A DNA stretch of 64,000 nucleotides from Enterococcus ureilyticus (GTDB lineage: Bacteria > Bacillota > Bacilli > Lactobacillales > Enterococcaceae). The position numbers and the translations under genes were made by a program. Within the stretch, counting starts at the first letter, position 1. Each line of letters starts with the position of its first letter. Shown in pieces: positions 38,315 through 46,126 of this stretch. The stretch lies in contig NZ_MIKC01000012.1 in NCBI RefSeq assembly GCF_001730315.1, positions 124,001-188,000 of the forward strand. The letters run 5' to 3'. The notes under the pieces were generated by a model. It searched no databases, was not told where the DNA came from, and was given only the letters and a program-made list of their open reading frames with translations.

Positions 38315-38420
38315 TGAGAAGTCAGGCAGGTTCTCGGCTGTTTCCTAAAATAATCAAAATCCAAAAAGCGGATTGTGTTTATTTTAGTCCAACAGCTCGA
38401 ACCTAAACGCCTGATTCTCA
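38315..38420 (+). repeat. Long imperfect inverted repeat between sufU and sufB
   Basis: The left arm (38315-38352) and right arm (38380-38420) pair in blocks: GAGAAGTCAGGC with GCCTGATTCTC, GGTTC with GAACC, CTGTT with AACAG, CTAAAATAA with TTATTTTAG. An inner AATCC/GGATT hairpin closes the loop. A further dyad AAATCAG-A-CTGATTT sits just upstream (38283-38297). No strong T-run follows, so it may be a processing or stability element or a repeat copy rather than a terminator. Confidence 0.65.
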
Positions 38421-38445
38421 ACCTAAGAAAGGGACGTGAGATAAT

Positions 38446-39840
38446 TTGAGTACTGTACCTGAGTTAGAAGAATATCAATTTGGTTTTCATGATGATGTGA
38501 AACCAATTTTCAGTACGGGAAATGGACTAACAGAGGAAGTTGTTAGAGAAATTTCACGTAAAAAAGAAGAACCAGAATGGATGTTGGAGTTCCGTTTGAA
38601 ATCATTGGAACAATTCAACAAAATGGCTATGCAAGAATGGGGACCAGATTTATCTGATATTGATTTTGAAAAAATCAAATATTTCCAAAGAGCCAGCGAT
38701 AAACCCGCTCGTGACTGGGATGATGTGCCAGATAAAATCAAAGAAACTTTTGAAAGAATCGGAATTCCAGAAGCAGAACGTGCGTATTTAGCGGGAGCTT
38801 CAGCGCAATATGAATCAGAAGTGGTTTACCACAATATGAAAGAAGAATTCCAGAAATTAGGAATCATCTTTACTGATACAGATTCAGCATTGAAAGAATA
38901 CCCAGATATATTCAAAAAATATTTTGCAAAATTAGTTCCACCAACAGATAACAAATTAGCAGCCCTAAACTCAGCAGTTTGGTCTGGTGGAACGTTTATC
39001 TATGTGCCAAAAGGGGTTCGTGTGGATGTGCCATTACAAACATATTTCCGAATCAATGCGGAAAACACAGGACAATTTGAACGTACGCTGATCATTGTGG
39101 ATGAAGGCGCAAGTGTTCACTACGTAGAAGGCTGTACAGCACCTACGTATACAAGCAATAGCTTACACGCAGCGATCGTTGAGATCTTTACGCATAAAGA
39201 TGCGTATACACGTTATACAACCATCCAAAACTGGTCTGATAATGTTTATAACTTGGTAACAAAACGTGCCAAAGCTTATGAAGGCGCAACAGTTGAGTGG
39301 ATCGATGGAAACTTAGGTGCTAAAACAACGATGAAATACCCAAGTGTTTATCTTGATGGAAAAGGCGCTCGCGGCACAATGCTTTCAATTGCATTTGCTG
39401 GCGAAAACCAAATCCAAGATACAGGGGCGAAAATGATTCATAATGCACCAAATACGTCAAGTTCGATCGTTTCTAAATCAATTGCCAAAGACGGCGGTGA
39501 AGTGAATTACCGTGGTCAAGTAACGTTTGGGAAAGATAGTGCTGGTTCGATTTCACATATTGAGTGTGATACGATTATTATGGATGACAAATCTAAATCG
39601 GATACGATTCCGTTTAATGAGATTCATAACAGTCAAGTGGCGTTAGAGCATGAAGCGAAGGTTTCGAAAATTTCGGAAGAGCAGCTTTATTATTTGATGA
39701 GTCGTGGGTTGACTGAGGTTGAAGCGACTGAGATGATCGTTATGGGATTTGTGGAGCCGTTTACGAAAGAATTGCCGATGGAGTATGCGGTTGAGCTGAA
39801 TCGATTGATTAGTTATGAGATGGAAGGCAGTGTAGGATAA
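38446..39840 (+). CDS. sufB: FeS assembly scaffold protein SufB
   Basis: The 464-residue protein is the large SufB scaffold, with [22 protein letters not shown] and [16 protein letters not shown] in the core, including the conserved cysteine. The start is TTG at 38446, preceded by GGGACGTGAG; family members begin at this point. The last 80 codons use many G-ending codons (GAG, TTG, CCG, ACG, GCG), unlike the rest of the gene, which hints at replacement of the 3' end. The integrase remnant lies just downstream. Confidence 0.95.
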   Translation: MSTVPELEEYQFGFHDDVKPIFSTGNGLTEEVVREISRKKEEPEWMLEFRLKSLEQFNKMAMQEWGPDLSDIDFEKIKYFQRASDKPARDWDDVPDKIKETFERIGIPEAERAYLAGASAQYESEVVYHNMKEEFQKLGIIFTDTDSALKEYPDIFKKYFAKLVPPTDNKLAALNSAVWSGGTFIYVPKGVRVDVPLQTYFRINAENTGQFERTLIIVDEGASVHYVEGCTAPTYTSNSLHAAIVEIFTHKDAYTRYTTIQNWSDNVYNLVTKRAKAYEGATVEWIDGNLGAKTTMKYPSVYLDGKGARGTMLSIAFAGENQIQDTGAKMIHNAPNTSSSIVSKSIAKDGGEVNYRGQVTFGKDSAGSISHIECDTIIMDDKSKSDTIPFNEIHNSQVALEHEAKVSKISEEQLYYLMSRGLTEVEATEMIVMGFVEPFTKELPMEYAVELNRLISYEMEGSVG

Positions 39841-39852
39841 ACCTGTTATAGG

Positions 39853-39890
39853 AGCTAGAACCCTTGATGTATAAGGATTCTAGCTTTTTT
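39853..39890 (+). terminator. Terminator of the suf operon
   Basis: AGCTAGAACCCTT (39853-39865) pairs with AAGGATTCTAGCT (39873-39885) with one mismatch, followed by T residues. Confidence 0.9.
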
Positions 39891-39923
39891 ATTTTACCTT
39901 GATAGTAGAAATGACCAGCTTTT

Positions 39924-40166
39924 TTACTGATGAGCCATCGTATCAGCAAAGTCTTGACCAGTTTTCTTAGGTGCGTTGTTCGTAATATGTGCATAGCTGT
40001 CTAATGTCACTTTACTGTTTTCATGCCCTAATCGTTGTTGAACCACCTTGCCAGCTTCTTTATTAGGATATTTTGAAGCTAGAACTATCTTTGCTAAAAC
40101 GAAAATAACTTCATTCACCATTAATTGAACTAGAACCATTAAACTCAAGCCAATAGCGCTAAACAT
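39924..40166 (-). pseudogene. Tyrosine recombinase (integrase) C-terminal remnant
   Basis: The last 45 residues (QQRLGHENSKVTLDSYAHIT and onward) match the C-terminal RLGH...Y segment of phage/ICE tyrosine integrases, including the Y that acts as nucleophile. The upstream part (MFSAIGLSLMVLVQLM) is unrelated, so only the tail survives. It reads toward the suf operon and lies 84 bases from the sufB stop. It marks the left edge of the accessory island. Confidence 0.72.
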
Positions 40167-40752
40167 TCTTTTAGAAGACTTAGGTTGTATATCAAAAAAT
40201 TTATTTATCTGGAAAAGGAAGTAAAGAGGAAAAAGGGGGACTTTTAGTTTATCTTAACAAACAAGAAAGCGATATAGGTAAGTAACAACTATGTAAAATA
40301 CTTAGATTCAATATTTTTTGAAGGTATTGTTCGAAAAATTTTGAAAGAATTAAATAAAAAAAGATAAAGTTGATTCAATTAACAAAGTGCGTGATAGTTC
40401 ACTGATATTTTTATAGTAAAGGATTTTTTTTGAGAAAGAAAAATTGCAAGCAGAAAATAAATTAATAGTAAATTTCTTGAAATATTACTTAGCAATTGAT
40501 ATTAAAGATGAAAAAATCATTAGCTAAAATAGCTCTATTTAGAAAAAAATTTTGTATTCTCCGATGTCGATTCGGAAGAGATAGACAATATTAAAAGTTA
40601 ATTTTGTGAGTTGGGTAACACATTACAACAAATAGAATAGAAACGAATGTATTAGGAATAAAATTATCTCTAAATTTATTTAAATAATGGATAGACCTTA
40701 TTTTTATATGTGATAAAATTATATAGAACCTTTTGTCTGAAAGGATGATTAA
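40167..40752 (+). pseudogene. Decayed, AT-rich stretch with coding remnants
   Basis: This 586-base stretch has no full gene. Short protein-like pieces in shifting plus-strand frames, such as KLQAENKLIVNFLKYYLAID (around 40442-40500) and FVFSDVDSEEIDNIKS followed after a stop by FCELGNTLQQIE (40552-40640), suggest one degraded gene. Its family is not recognised. A TAAAAT or TATATAG -10-like element near 40713-40727 may serve the next gene. Confidence 0.35.
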
Positions 40753-41550
40753 ATGAAAACTACTGGAAAAATATTGTACGTATTAAAGTTAGAAAAAAAT
40801 AATTATTATATTGGATATACATCTAATTACAAAAAAACAATGGAAAAACAATTTGATGGAAAAGGAGCTATATGGACAAAGAAATACAAACCACTATCTA
40901 TTGTTGAATCAAAAGATATTTCAAACTTAGAAAGTGCTGAAATAGAAATCTTAGTTAACAGTTTAGTAATTAAATACATGCAACAATATGGATGGGAAAA
41001 TGTAAGAGGTGGGAAATATGTGGTTTCTGATCAGAAGATTTTAAAAAGAACTTTGATTAAGCATAAAATACTAACCTATGAAGGTTCTATACAACTGCCT
41101 ACTAAAAAAAACATTGAATTAATTTCGGAAAAAAAGTATATATATTGTCTATCCTTAGAGGACGGGCGATATTATGTAGGAATTAGTAAAAATCCTGACA
41201 AAAGATTTTATCAACACACAAATAGTAAAGCACATTCAGCCCTATATACAAAGAGATATAAACCTAAATGTATTCTATTTGTTCAAGATTTAGGTGTTTC
41301 AAGTGAATTTTCATATTTAAAAATGGAGACACAAGCAACAATCAATTTAATGAAGTTAGTAGGCTGTTACAAAGTGCGGGGAGGGGATTTCTTGCATGTA
41401 GACGATTATCAAGAATTTGAACTATTCAAAAATACGATACGAAAAAATAAATCAAAGTTTACTTTTCCAACTGAATGGTTAGAGTATACATTTGAGGATT
41501 TTATGAAAGGAATTAATTATATTCCAAAGTCAATAAAAGAAATTTTATAA
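40753..41550 (+). CDS. Tandem GIY-YIG domain protein
   Basis: The 265-residue protein contains two GIY-YIG nuclease-like domains. Domain 1 (residues 7-90) has LYVLKLEKNNYYIGYT and domain 2 (128-212) has YIYCLSLEDGRYYVGIS. Both share TKKYKP/TKRYKP and VRGG blocks, so they arose by duplication. Domain 2 keeps the catalytic arginine (R151 in PDKRF) and a glutamate (E192); domain 1 has T29 where the arginine should be and is probably inactive. GAAAGGATG precedes the ATG. It is likely a DNA-cutting or nucleic-acid-binding protein. A defence role is inferred from the island setting only. Confidence 0.8.
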   Translation: MKTTGKILYVLKLEKNNYYIGYTSNYKKTMEKQFDGKGAIWTKKYKPLSIVESKDISNLESAEIEILVNSLVIKYMQQYGWENVRGGKYVVSDQKILKRTLIKHKILTYEGSIQLPTKKNIELISEKKYIYCLSLEDGRYYVGISKNPDKRFYQHTNSKAHSALYTKRYKPKCILFVQDLGVSSEFSYLKMETQATINLMKLVGCYKVRGGDFLHVDDYQEFELFKNTIRKNKSKFTFPTEWLEYTFEDFMKGINYIPKSIKEIL

Positions 41551-41795
41551 AAAAGATTAAACATTAGATAATTCTAGTATTAGACTGTAGAAAAAAATGA
41601 GTTGATAATCCTACATTGTGTCTTCTTAATTTGTTTTATAGTTGATTTTTATTTTGGAAAATATGTATTGTAAATGGAATTTAAAGTAAGACTGAAAGAA
41701 TATTCAAAAATTGATTTTTTTATGAGTAATACGATTGTATTGTAATTGTTTTTATATGATAATATTGTTTAAAATTACTAAAAGGGAGAAAAAAA
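41551..41795 (+). promoter_or_regulatory. Promoter of the TPR-DUF2971 gene
   Basis: TTGTAT (41735-41740), 17 bases, GATAAT (41758-41763) lie 33 bases before the start codon. The rest of the gap is AT-rich with nothing recognised. Confidence 0.6.
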
Positions 41796-44030
41796 TTGAG
41801 AAATAATAAATTATCCTCAGAAAATGAGTTTATGAAACAACTTTTATTAGGTGAACTTCAAACGGAAGCTGGAAATTATAATGAGGCAGAAAAAAATCTT
41901 AATAAAGCTAAAGAAATGAATCCTAAAAGATATGAACCCTACTATGACCTAGGTAATTTGTATAAAAAGCAAAATCAATATTCTAAAGCTGAACGATATT
42001 ATAAAAAAGCTATAAAAAAGAATTCAAATATTGCTTCTATACATAACAACTTAGGTAATTTATATAAGGATCAAAATAAGAACTTTGAGGCAGAAAAATC
42101 TTATAAAGAAGCACTTAATATAAACTCTAAATTGCCAGAAGCATTGTATAATTATGGGAAAATATGTTTTGAACGAGGTGACTATTCTGAAGCAGAAAGT
42201 ATGTATATAAAATCTATTGAAAATAAACCTCAATATGTTCTTCCTTATGATGATCTTGCAAGTTTGTATGTAGAGCAGAAACGGTATAGTGATGCAGAGA
42301 AAATTTTTAAAAAAGCTATAGTTTTAGATAGTAGTAACGAAATAGCATGTAATAATCTAGGCAATTTGTATGTACTACTAAATAGATTTCAAGAAGCAGA
42401 GAAATACTACAAGAAAGCTATTAAAATAAATGCTGCTTCTGAATTAGCATACTATAATCTAGGTAATCTATATTTACTACAAAACAAATATGAAAAGGCT
42501 CAAATGAACTATTTAAAAGCTATTGATGTAGATTCAAATGATACCTCTGCACATAATAACTTAGGATACACATACTATCTCCAACAGAAATATAAAGAAG
42601 CTGAAAATAGCTATAATAAGGCTATTGATATAGATCCAAATATTGGTAGCACTTATTATAATTTAGGCAAGTTGTATAGTGAGAAAAAAAAATTTGAACA
42701 AGCAATAAAATATTTTGAAAAAAGTATCTTTCTAGATTCAAATGTCGATATTCCTTATGCTGAGTTAGGTGAATTATATATAAATTTGAAGGACTTTGAA
42801 AAAGCTGAAAAAATGTATCAAAAAGCTATTTATATTGACAAAAAAAATGTTTTATATAAGAGAAGGTTATCATTTGTCTTAGAAAAAATGAGTGATTTTT
42901 GTGAAGCCTTAGTTCTTCTATTATCTAATCTAGGAAATTTTCAAATTGAACTTGAAGATGTTAAAAGATTATTGAAAAAAGTATCTATTGAGGAATTTAA
43001 TATTGTTTTTCAAAAGTTATATTCTTATAATAGTAATTTATATGAATTAGTGCTTAGCACTGAACAATTTTTCAATGACAAAAGAAAATTATACTCTAAT
43101 ATAATAAAATTATTAGTAAATATAAATAATTTTAAAGATAGTTTATCTGTTAAACAAGATAAAAAATTAACACTATATCAATATACGTCGTTAAGTACTT
43201 TAGGCAGCATACTTAATTTAGGGAGGCAGGTTAATAAAAATAAAGAAGATAACAATATCAAAATTCGATTATATAATACTGACTACATGAATGATCCTGA
43301 GGAAGGAAAATATTTATTAAATATAATATCGAAGAGTCATAAAAGTCATAATTTGAATGAAATATTAGAACCTAATCATGTTGTTAGTCGTGCATTTATT
43401 GCATCTTTAACATCAAATAGTGATGCAATACCTATGTGGTCAATGTATGGTAAAGATAGCCAAGGCGTATCTTTAGGATTCAGTAATCTACCATTTGAGA
43501 AAAGTAAATATTATGAAGAAGAAAATATGAGTTTAAAAACATATAATTACCTAACTGGAAAAGGGAATTATTATACTCTAAATGAGAAAGCTTCTCTGTA
43601 TAAAATTTATTATATAGAAGATTCTACTACTGTAGATAAATTTGATAATGTTTTTTTAAACAAAGTAGTCAATGACCTTCTAACTCTTAGTGATTTAGTT
43701 GAGAAAATAGATGAGCCTGAATTATTAAATTTTATAAGTCAGTTTGTTTCTTCTGAATTAGATAGGATCAAATTTTTAATTAAAAATTCAATATATGAAT
43801 ATGAGGACGAATATAGATTATTGGCTATAGTATCAAAATTTGAAGATGATATTTTTAATATTAAGTATGACTTAAACAGTCCTAAACTCTATTTAGAAAT
43901 TGACACCGTAGTACTCGAAGAAGTTGTTTTCGGTGTTAATAGCGACGACTGTAGTTATTGGCGCCCAATTGTTGAACTCAAGTCACCTAAAACAATTATT
44001 AAAAATTCTACTATTAAAATTAGATATTAA
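41796..44030 (+). CDS. TPR-repeat protein with C-terminal DUF2971 domain
   Basis: The 744-residue protein starts at a TTG with AAAGGGAG nine bases upstream. Residues about 15-365 form roughly ten 34-residue TPR units (repeated NNLGNLY, YYKKAI, A/N-LGxLY patterns). Residues about 450-744 match DUF2971: YQYTSLSTLGSIL, LYNTDYMNDPEEGKYLL, IPMWSMYGKDSQGVSLGFS, EYEDEYRLL and VFGVN. DUF2971 proteins are often found in defence islands and mobile DNA; their activity is not settled to my knowledge. The TPR part probably senses or binds a partner while DUF2971 acts as effector. Gene is AT-rich, unlike the core genes, consistent with transfer. Confidence 0.78.
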   Translation: MRNNKLSSENEFMKQLLLGELQTEAGNYNEAEKNLNKAKEMNPKRYEPYYDLGNLYKKQNQYSKAERYYKKAIKKNSNIASIHNNLGNLYKDQNKNFEAEKSYKEALNINSKLPEALYNYGKICFERGDYSEAESMYIKSIENKPQYVLPYDDLASLYVEQKRYSDAEKIFKKAIVLDSSNEIACNNLGNLYVLLNRFQEAEKYYKKAIKINAASELAYYNLGNLYLLQNKYEKAQMNYLKAIDVDSNDTSAHNNLGYTYYLQQKYKEAENSYNKAIDIDPNIGSTYYNLGKLYSEKKKFEQAIKYFEKSIFLDSNVDIPYAELGELYINLKDFEKAEKMYQKAIYIDKKNVLYKRRLSFVLEKMSDFCEALVLLLSNLGNFQIELEDVKRLLKKVSIEEFNIVFQKLYSYNSNLYELVLSTEQFFNDKRKLYSNIIKLLVNINNFKDSLSVKQDKKLTLYQYTSLSTLGSILNLGRQVNKNKEDNNIKIRLYNTDYMNDPEEGKYLLNIISKSHKSHNLNEILEPNHVVSRAFIASLTSNSDAIPMWSMYGKDSQGVSLGFSNLPFEKSKYYEEENMSLKTYNYLTGKGNYYTLNEKASLYKIYYIEDSTTVDKFDNVFLNKVVNDLLTLSDLVEKIDEPELLNFISQFVSSELDRIKFLIKNSIYEYEDEYRLLAIVSKFEDDIFNIKYDLNSPKLYLEIDTVVLEEVVFGVNSDDCSYWRPIVELKSPKTIIKNSTIKIRY

Positions 44031-44360
44031 TAAATACTTTACTTAAACAGTTACTTTTTGAAGAGTAATTTAAAAATTGTCTCTTATAGGTGTACACATA
44101 AACTCTATAATGTAAAAAATCAATTGAAAAAAATTAATAAGTTAGAATCGATTATGTTATATTTTCATTATGAAAAGGTTTTTTCTAAATGCAATGTTTA
44201 GCTTTAATAATTAATAATCTTGATTTTAATCCGTTTCAAAGACGAAAAAAATTTATACCGATTTTAATTTTCTTAAAAATAATTGAATCCTTTGATACTT
44301 TTAATTTTTCAAATACTTAAGTCAAATGGAAAGGTATTTAGTATAAAATCAATGCACATA
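44031..44360. other. Gene-free AT-rich stretch
   Basis: No ORF, RNA or repeat is recognised in these 330 bases; the gene-free gap ends in a bidirectional hairpin. Confidence 0.5.
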
Positions 44361-44402
44361 AAAAGCTAAAATCACCAAGGGAACAAATTGATTTTAGCTT
44401 TT
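44361..44402. terminator. Bidirectional terminator
   Basis: AAAAGCTAAAATCA (44361-44374) pairs with TGATTTTAGCTTTT (44389-44402). It stands 12 bases from the end of the minus-strand gene and ends in T residues on both strands. Confidence 0.88.
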
Positions 44403-44414
44403 TTATAGATATAT

Positions 44415-44684
44415 CTACTGAACTTTCCCTCTCTGAACCATCCTCGCTACAATCTCTTCACTCTCCTTCAAAACCTCCTCAAAATCCCCAGAAAAAACCT
44501 GATACAACTGCTGACAAGAATAATACCGCATCCGCATATCCTTCTTATTCCTCGTAACCTTCCCGTCAAAAAACTCATCCAAATAAACCAACGACTTCTG
44601 CCAAGACCGAAGCTTGATCAACTCACTCCTCACATCCAAAATATCCTGATAAGGTACCGCTTTCAAATTCTGTTCTTTACTCAT
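44415..44684 (-). CDS. Hypothetical protein with G-rich codon use
   Basis: The 89-residue protein (MSKEQNLKAVPYQDILDVRS...) is not recognised. It is charged and helical with several aromatic residues (RMRYYSCQQLYQVFSG). Its codons end in G far more than most genes here (TTG, AAG, GAG, CAG, CGG), a bias shared with the 3' end of sufB. ATG 44684 is used; a GTG lies one codon upstream and AAAGGA about 14 bases before. The bias suggests the same foreign source as the sufB end. Confidence 0.6.
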   Translation of the reverse strand: MSKEQNLKAVPYQDILDVRSELIKLRSWQKSLVYLDEFFDGKVTRNKKDMRMRYYSCQQLYQVFSGDFEEVLKESEEIVARMVQRGKVQ

Positions 44685-44848
44685 CACTACACATCCATTC
44701 CTTTTTTTTGAAAAACCAACAGGAAAATAAAAAACGATCAGACCTATCTGTGCCTCATCGTGTGCAATAGTTCGTCAAAGAACACATGAAATCGCCAAAA
44801 AGATGAAAGAATCTAGCAAAGAGACTAGTAAAATCAATCAAAATTAAG

Positions 44849-44975
44849 TACAATAAAACATGCGAGTACTTCGGTACGCGCTATCGGCAACTCGGATAAG
44901 CAGTGGTTGCTGTTTATTCGGGGCCTTGCAACGTGATGCCAGTCAGGTTGTAAGGTGCCGTTTTTTATTTTTCTA
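44849..44975 (+). ncRNA. Candidate small RNA, copy A
   Basis: A TACAAT -10-like box (44849-44854) precedes a UUCG-capped hairpin (GCGAGTAC-TTCG-GTACGCGC, 44861-44880), the shared block GCAGTGGTTGCTGTTT (44900-44915) and a terminator made by CCTTGCAAC pairing with GTTGTAAGG, then TGCCG and a T-run (44961-44974). A second copy with the same blocks is at 45165-45306. Immediately downstream on the other strand is a hydrophobic ORF. The arrangement resembles convergent Fst/par-type type I toxin-antitoxin loci, where the sRNA is the antitoxin. This is an inference. Confidence 0.5.
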
Positions 44976-44978
44976 TTT

Positions 44979-45110
44979 TTAAACTTGTACATCGTTACGT
45001 TTCGTTATCACCACCATCAATAAAATCAGACCTAGAATAGAAACAAAAAAGGCATTGGCGCAATGTCCAATACCTGAATAAGTCAATAGTACATTAAAGA
45101 AACCTAGCAA
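44979..45110 (-). CDS. Possible small hydrophobic (toxin-like) peptide, convergent with sRNA copy A
   Basis: A 43-codon minus-strand frame encodes a single membrane helix (FFVSILGLILLMVVITKRN) with a basic, polar tail, the usual plan of type I toxins. It ends four bases from the sRNA terminator. The only start is a TTG at 45110 directly against an AAAGGA site, so initiation is doubtful and the gene may be decayed. A related but shorter frame (SLFSLFALILAVDLFILSV) lies at 45315-45404 beside sRNA copy B. Confidence 0.3.
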   Translation of the reverse strand: MLGFFNVLLTYSGIGHCANAFFVSILGLILLMVVITKRNDVQV

Positions 45111-45164
45111 TCCTTTCTAGTGGTAGCTCAAAAAGAGACACAACAAAAAAGCTAGTGATTCATT

Positions 45165-45306
45165 TACTATCGGCATACTTGTGTGGGCAGTGGTTGCTGT
45201 TTTCAAGACCATTTCCGTTCAGTGCCAGCCAAACAAAAAGGTGCCAAGGATTAAATTGTCATAAAGTTGAGTGATGTTCTGAATCAGGACTTACTCAGCT
45301 TTTTTA
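45165..45306 (+). ncRNA. Candidate small RNA, copy B
   Basis: It shares CTATCGGCA (45167-45175), GCAGTGGTTGCTGTTTT (45187-45203), a TGCCAG block and AAGGTGCC (45238-45245) with copy A in the same order. It lacks the T-run after AAGGTGCC and instead ends in a hairpin pairing AGTTGAGT with ACTCAGCT before a six-T run (45266-45306). A hydrophobic minus-strand frame follows, as for copy A. The remainder of the 44685-45523 gap shows no genes. Confidence 0.45.
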
Positions 45307-45523
45307 TTTCCATTCTATACACTAAGTATAAATAAATCGACAGCGAGAATCAAGGCGAACAGAGAAAAAAGCGAACAAAAATTCGGATTTGTTGTACGAT
45401 GTCATTAATTTTTAAATGATCCTAAAGAATAAAAAACTATGTTAGCATGAAATAACAAGATTCATTTTCTAAAAGTTCACTCAAAATCTAGTATAATAGT
45501 AGCTAACTACTATATCAAAGGAT

Positions 45524-45724
45524 GTGTGGACTATAACTTTAAATATAGATAAATCAAAATTAACAATCATGGGTGTACAATTTGATTCCCAAAAAGATTT
45601 TAAAGGCGTCTGGTATGCTTTGAGTACAAATATGATTGAAGGCTGGGAGCCTGAAAAGCACGATGTAGAAGAGATGAAACATTACATTGTCAGAAAAAAT
45701 AAAGAGCAACTCTATAGAGGTTAG
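45524..45724 (+). CDS. Hypothetical small protein
   Basis: The 66-residue protein has a tidy alpha/beta composition (GVQFDSQKDFKGVWYALS; DVEEMKHYIVRKNK) and looks real, but I do not recognise it. The GTG start at 45524 lies too near to AAAGGA for a normal site. TATAAT at 45491-45496 is a likely -10. It stands just upstream of the Wadjet operon with about 400 bases between, on the same strand. Confidence 0.5.
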   Translation: MWTITLNIDKSKLTIMGVQFDSQKDFKGVWYALSTNMIEGWEPEKHDVEEMKHYIVRKNKEQLYRG

Positions 45725-46126
45725 AATCGCTTGAATCATGGCGCTTCTGCCTTTTTGTTTTGATATCAAACAAAAAAGAAACTGCTATATGAGAGAACAT
45801 CGTCCATATTCATCTTACTATTATATCAACCAATCCAAAACATAAGGTGCGATTTAAGTATTTTTTAACAAAACTAAACGGAATTTATTTTTTATATTGT
45901 CTGAAAATGAAGACAAAATGGTGTTATAATTAACTTGAAGTTGATAATGGATTAAATAAATAGTAGTTTAATGAAGCAATAGATATTGAGAAGTAGAATA
46001 AGTTACTGTCAAGTAATTTTAAACGAAAAAAAGAGACGAAGATAATTTTCTTTTTACCAATTAGGTATCTGATTATTCTAAATCGATGATTGCTTACTTA
46101 ATATGTTTTTGGGAGGTTTTTAAGTA
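45725..46126 (+). promoter_or_regulatory. Leader of the Wadjet operon with promoter and dyad
   Basis: TATAAT at 45925-45930 is the best -10. Just upstream TTGTCT-N8-AGACAA (45897-45916) is a perfect 6-bp dyad that could bind a regulator. About 195 bases of leader lie between it and the GTG of jetA. A CTTTTTGTTTTGATATC dyad (45749-45776) lies after the previous gene. No ORF of note is present. Confidence 0.5.
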
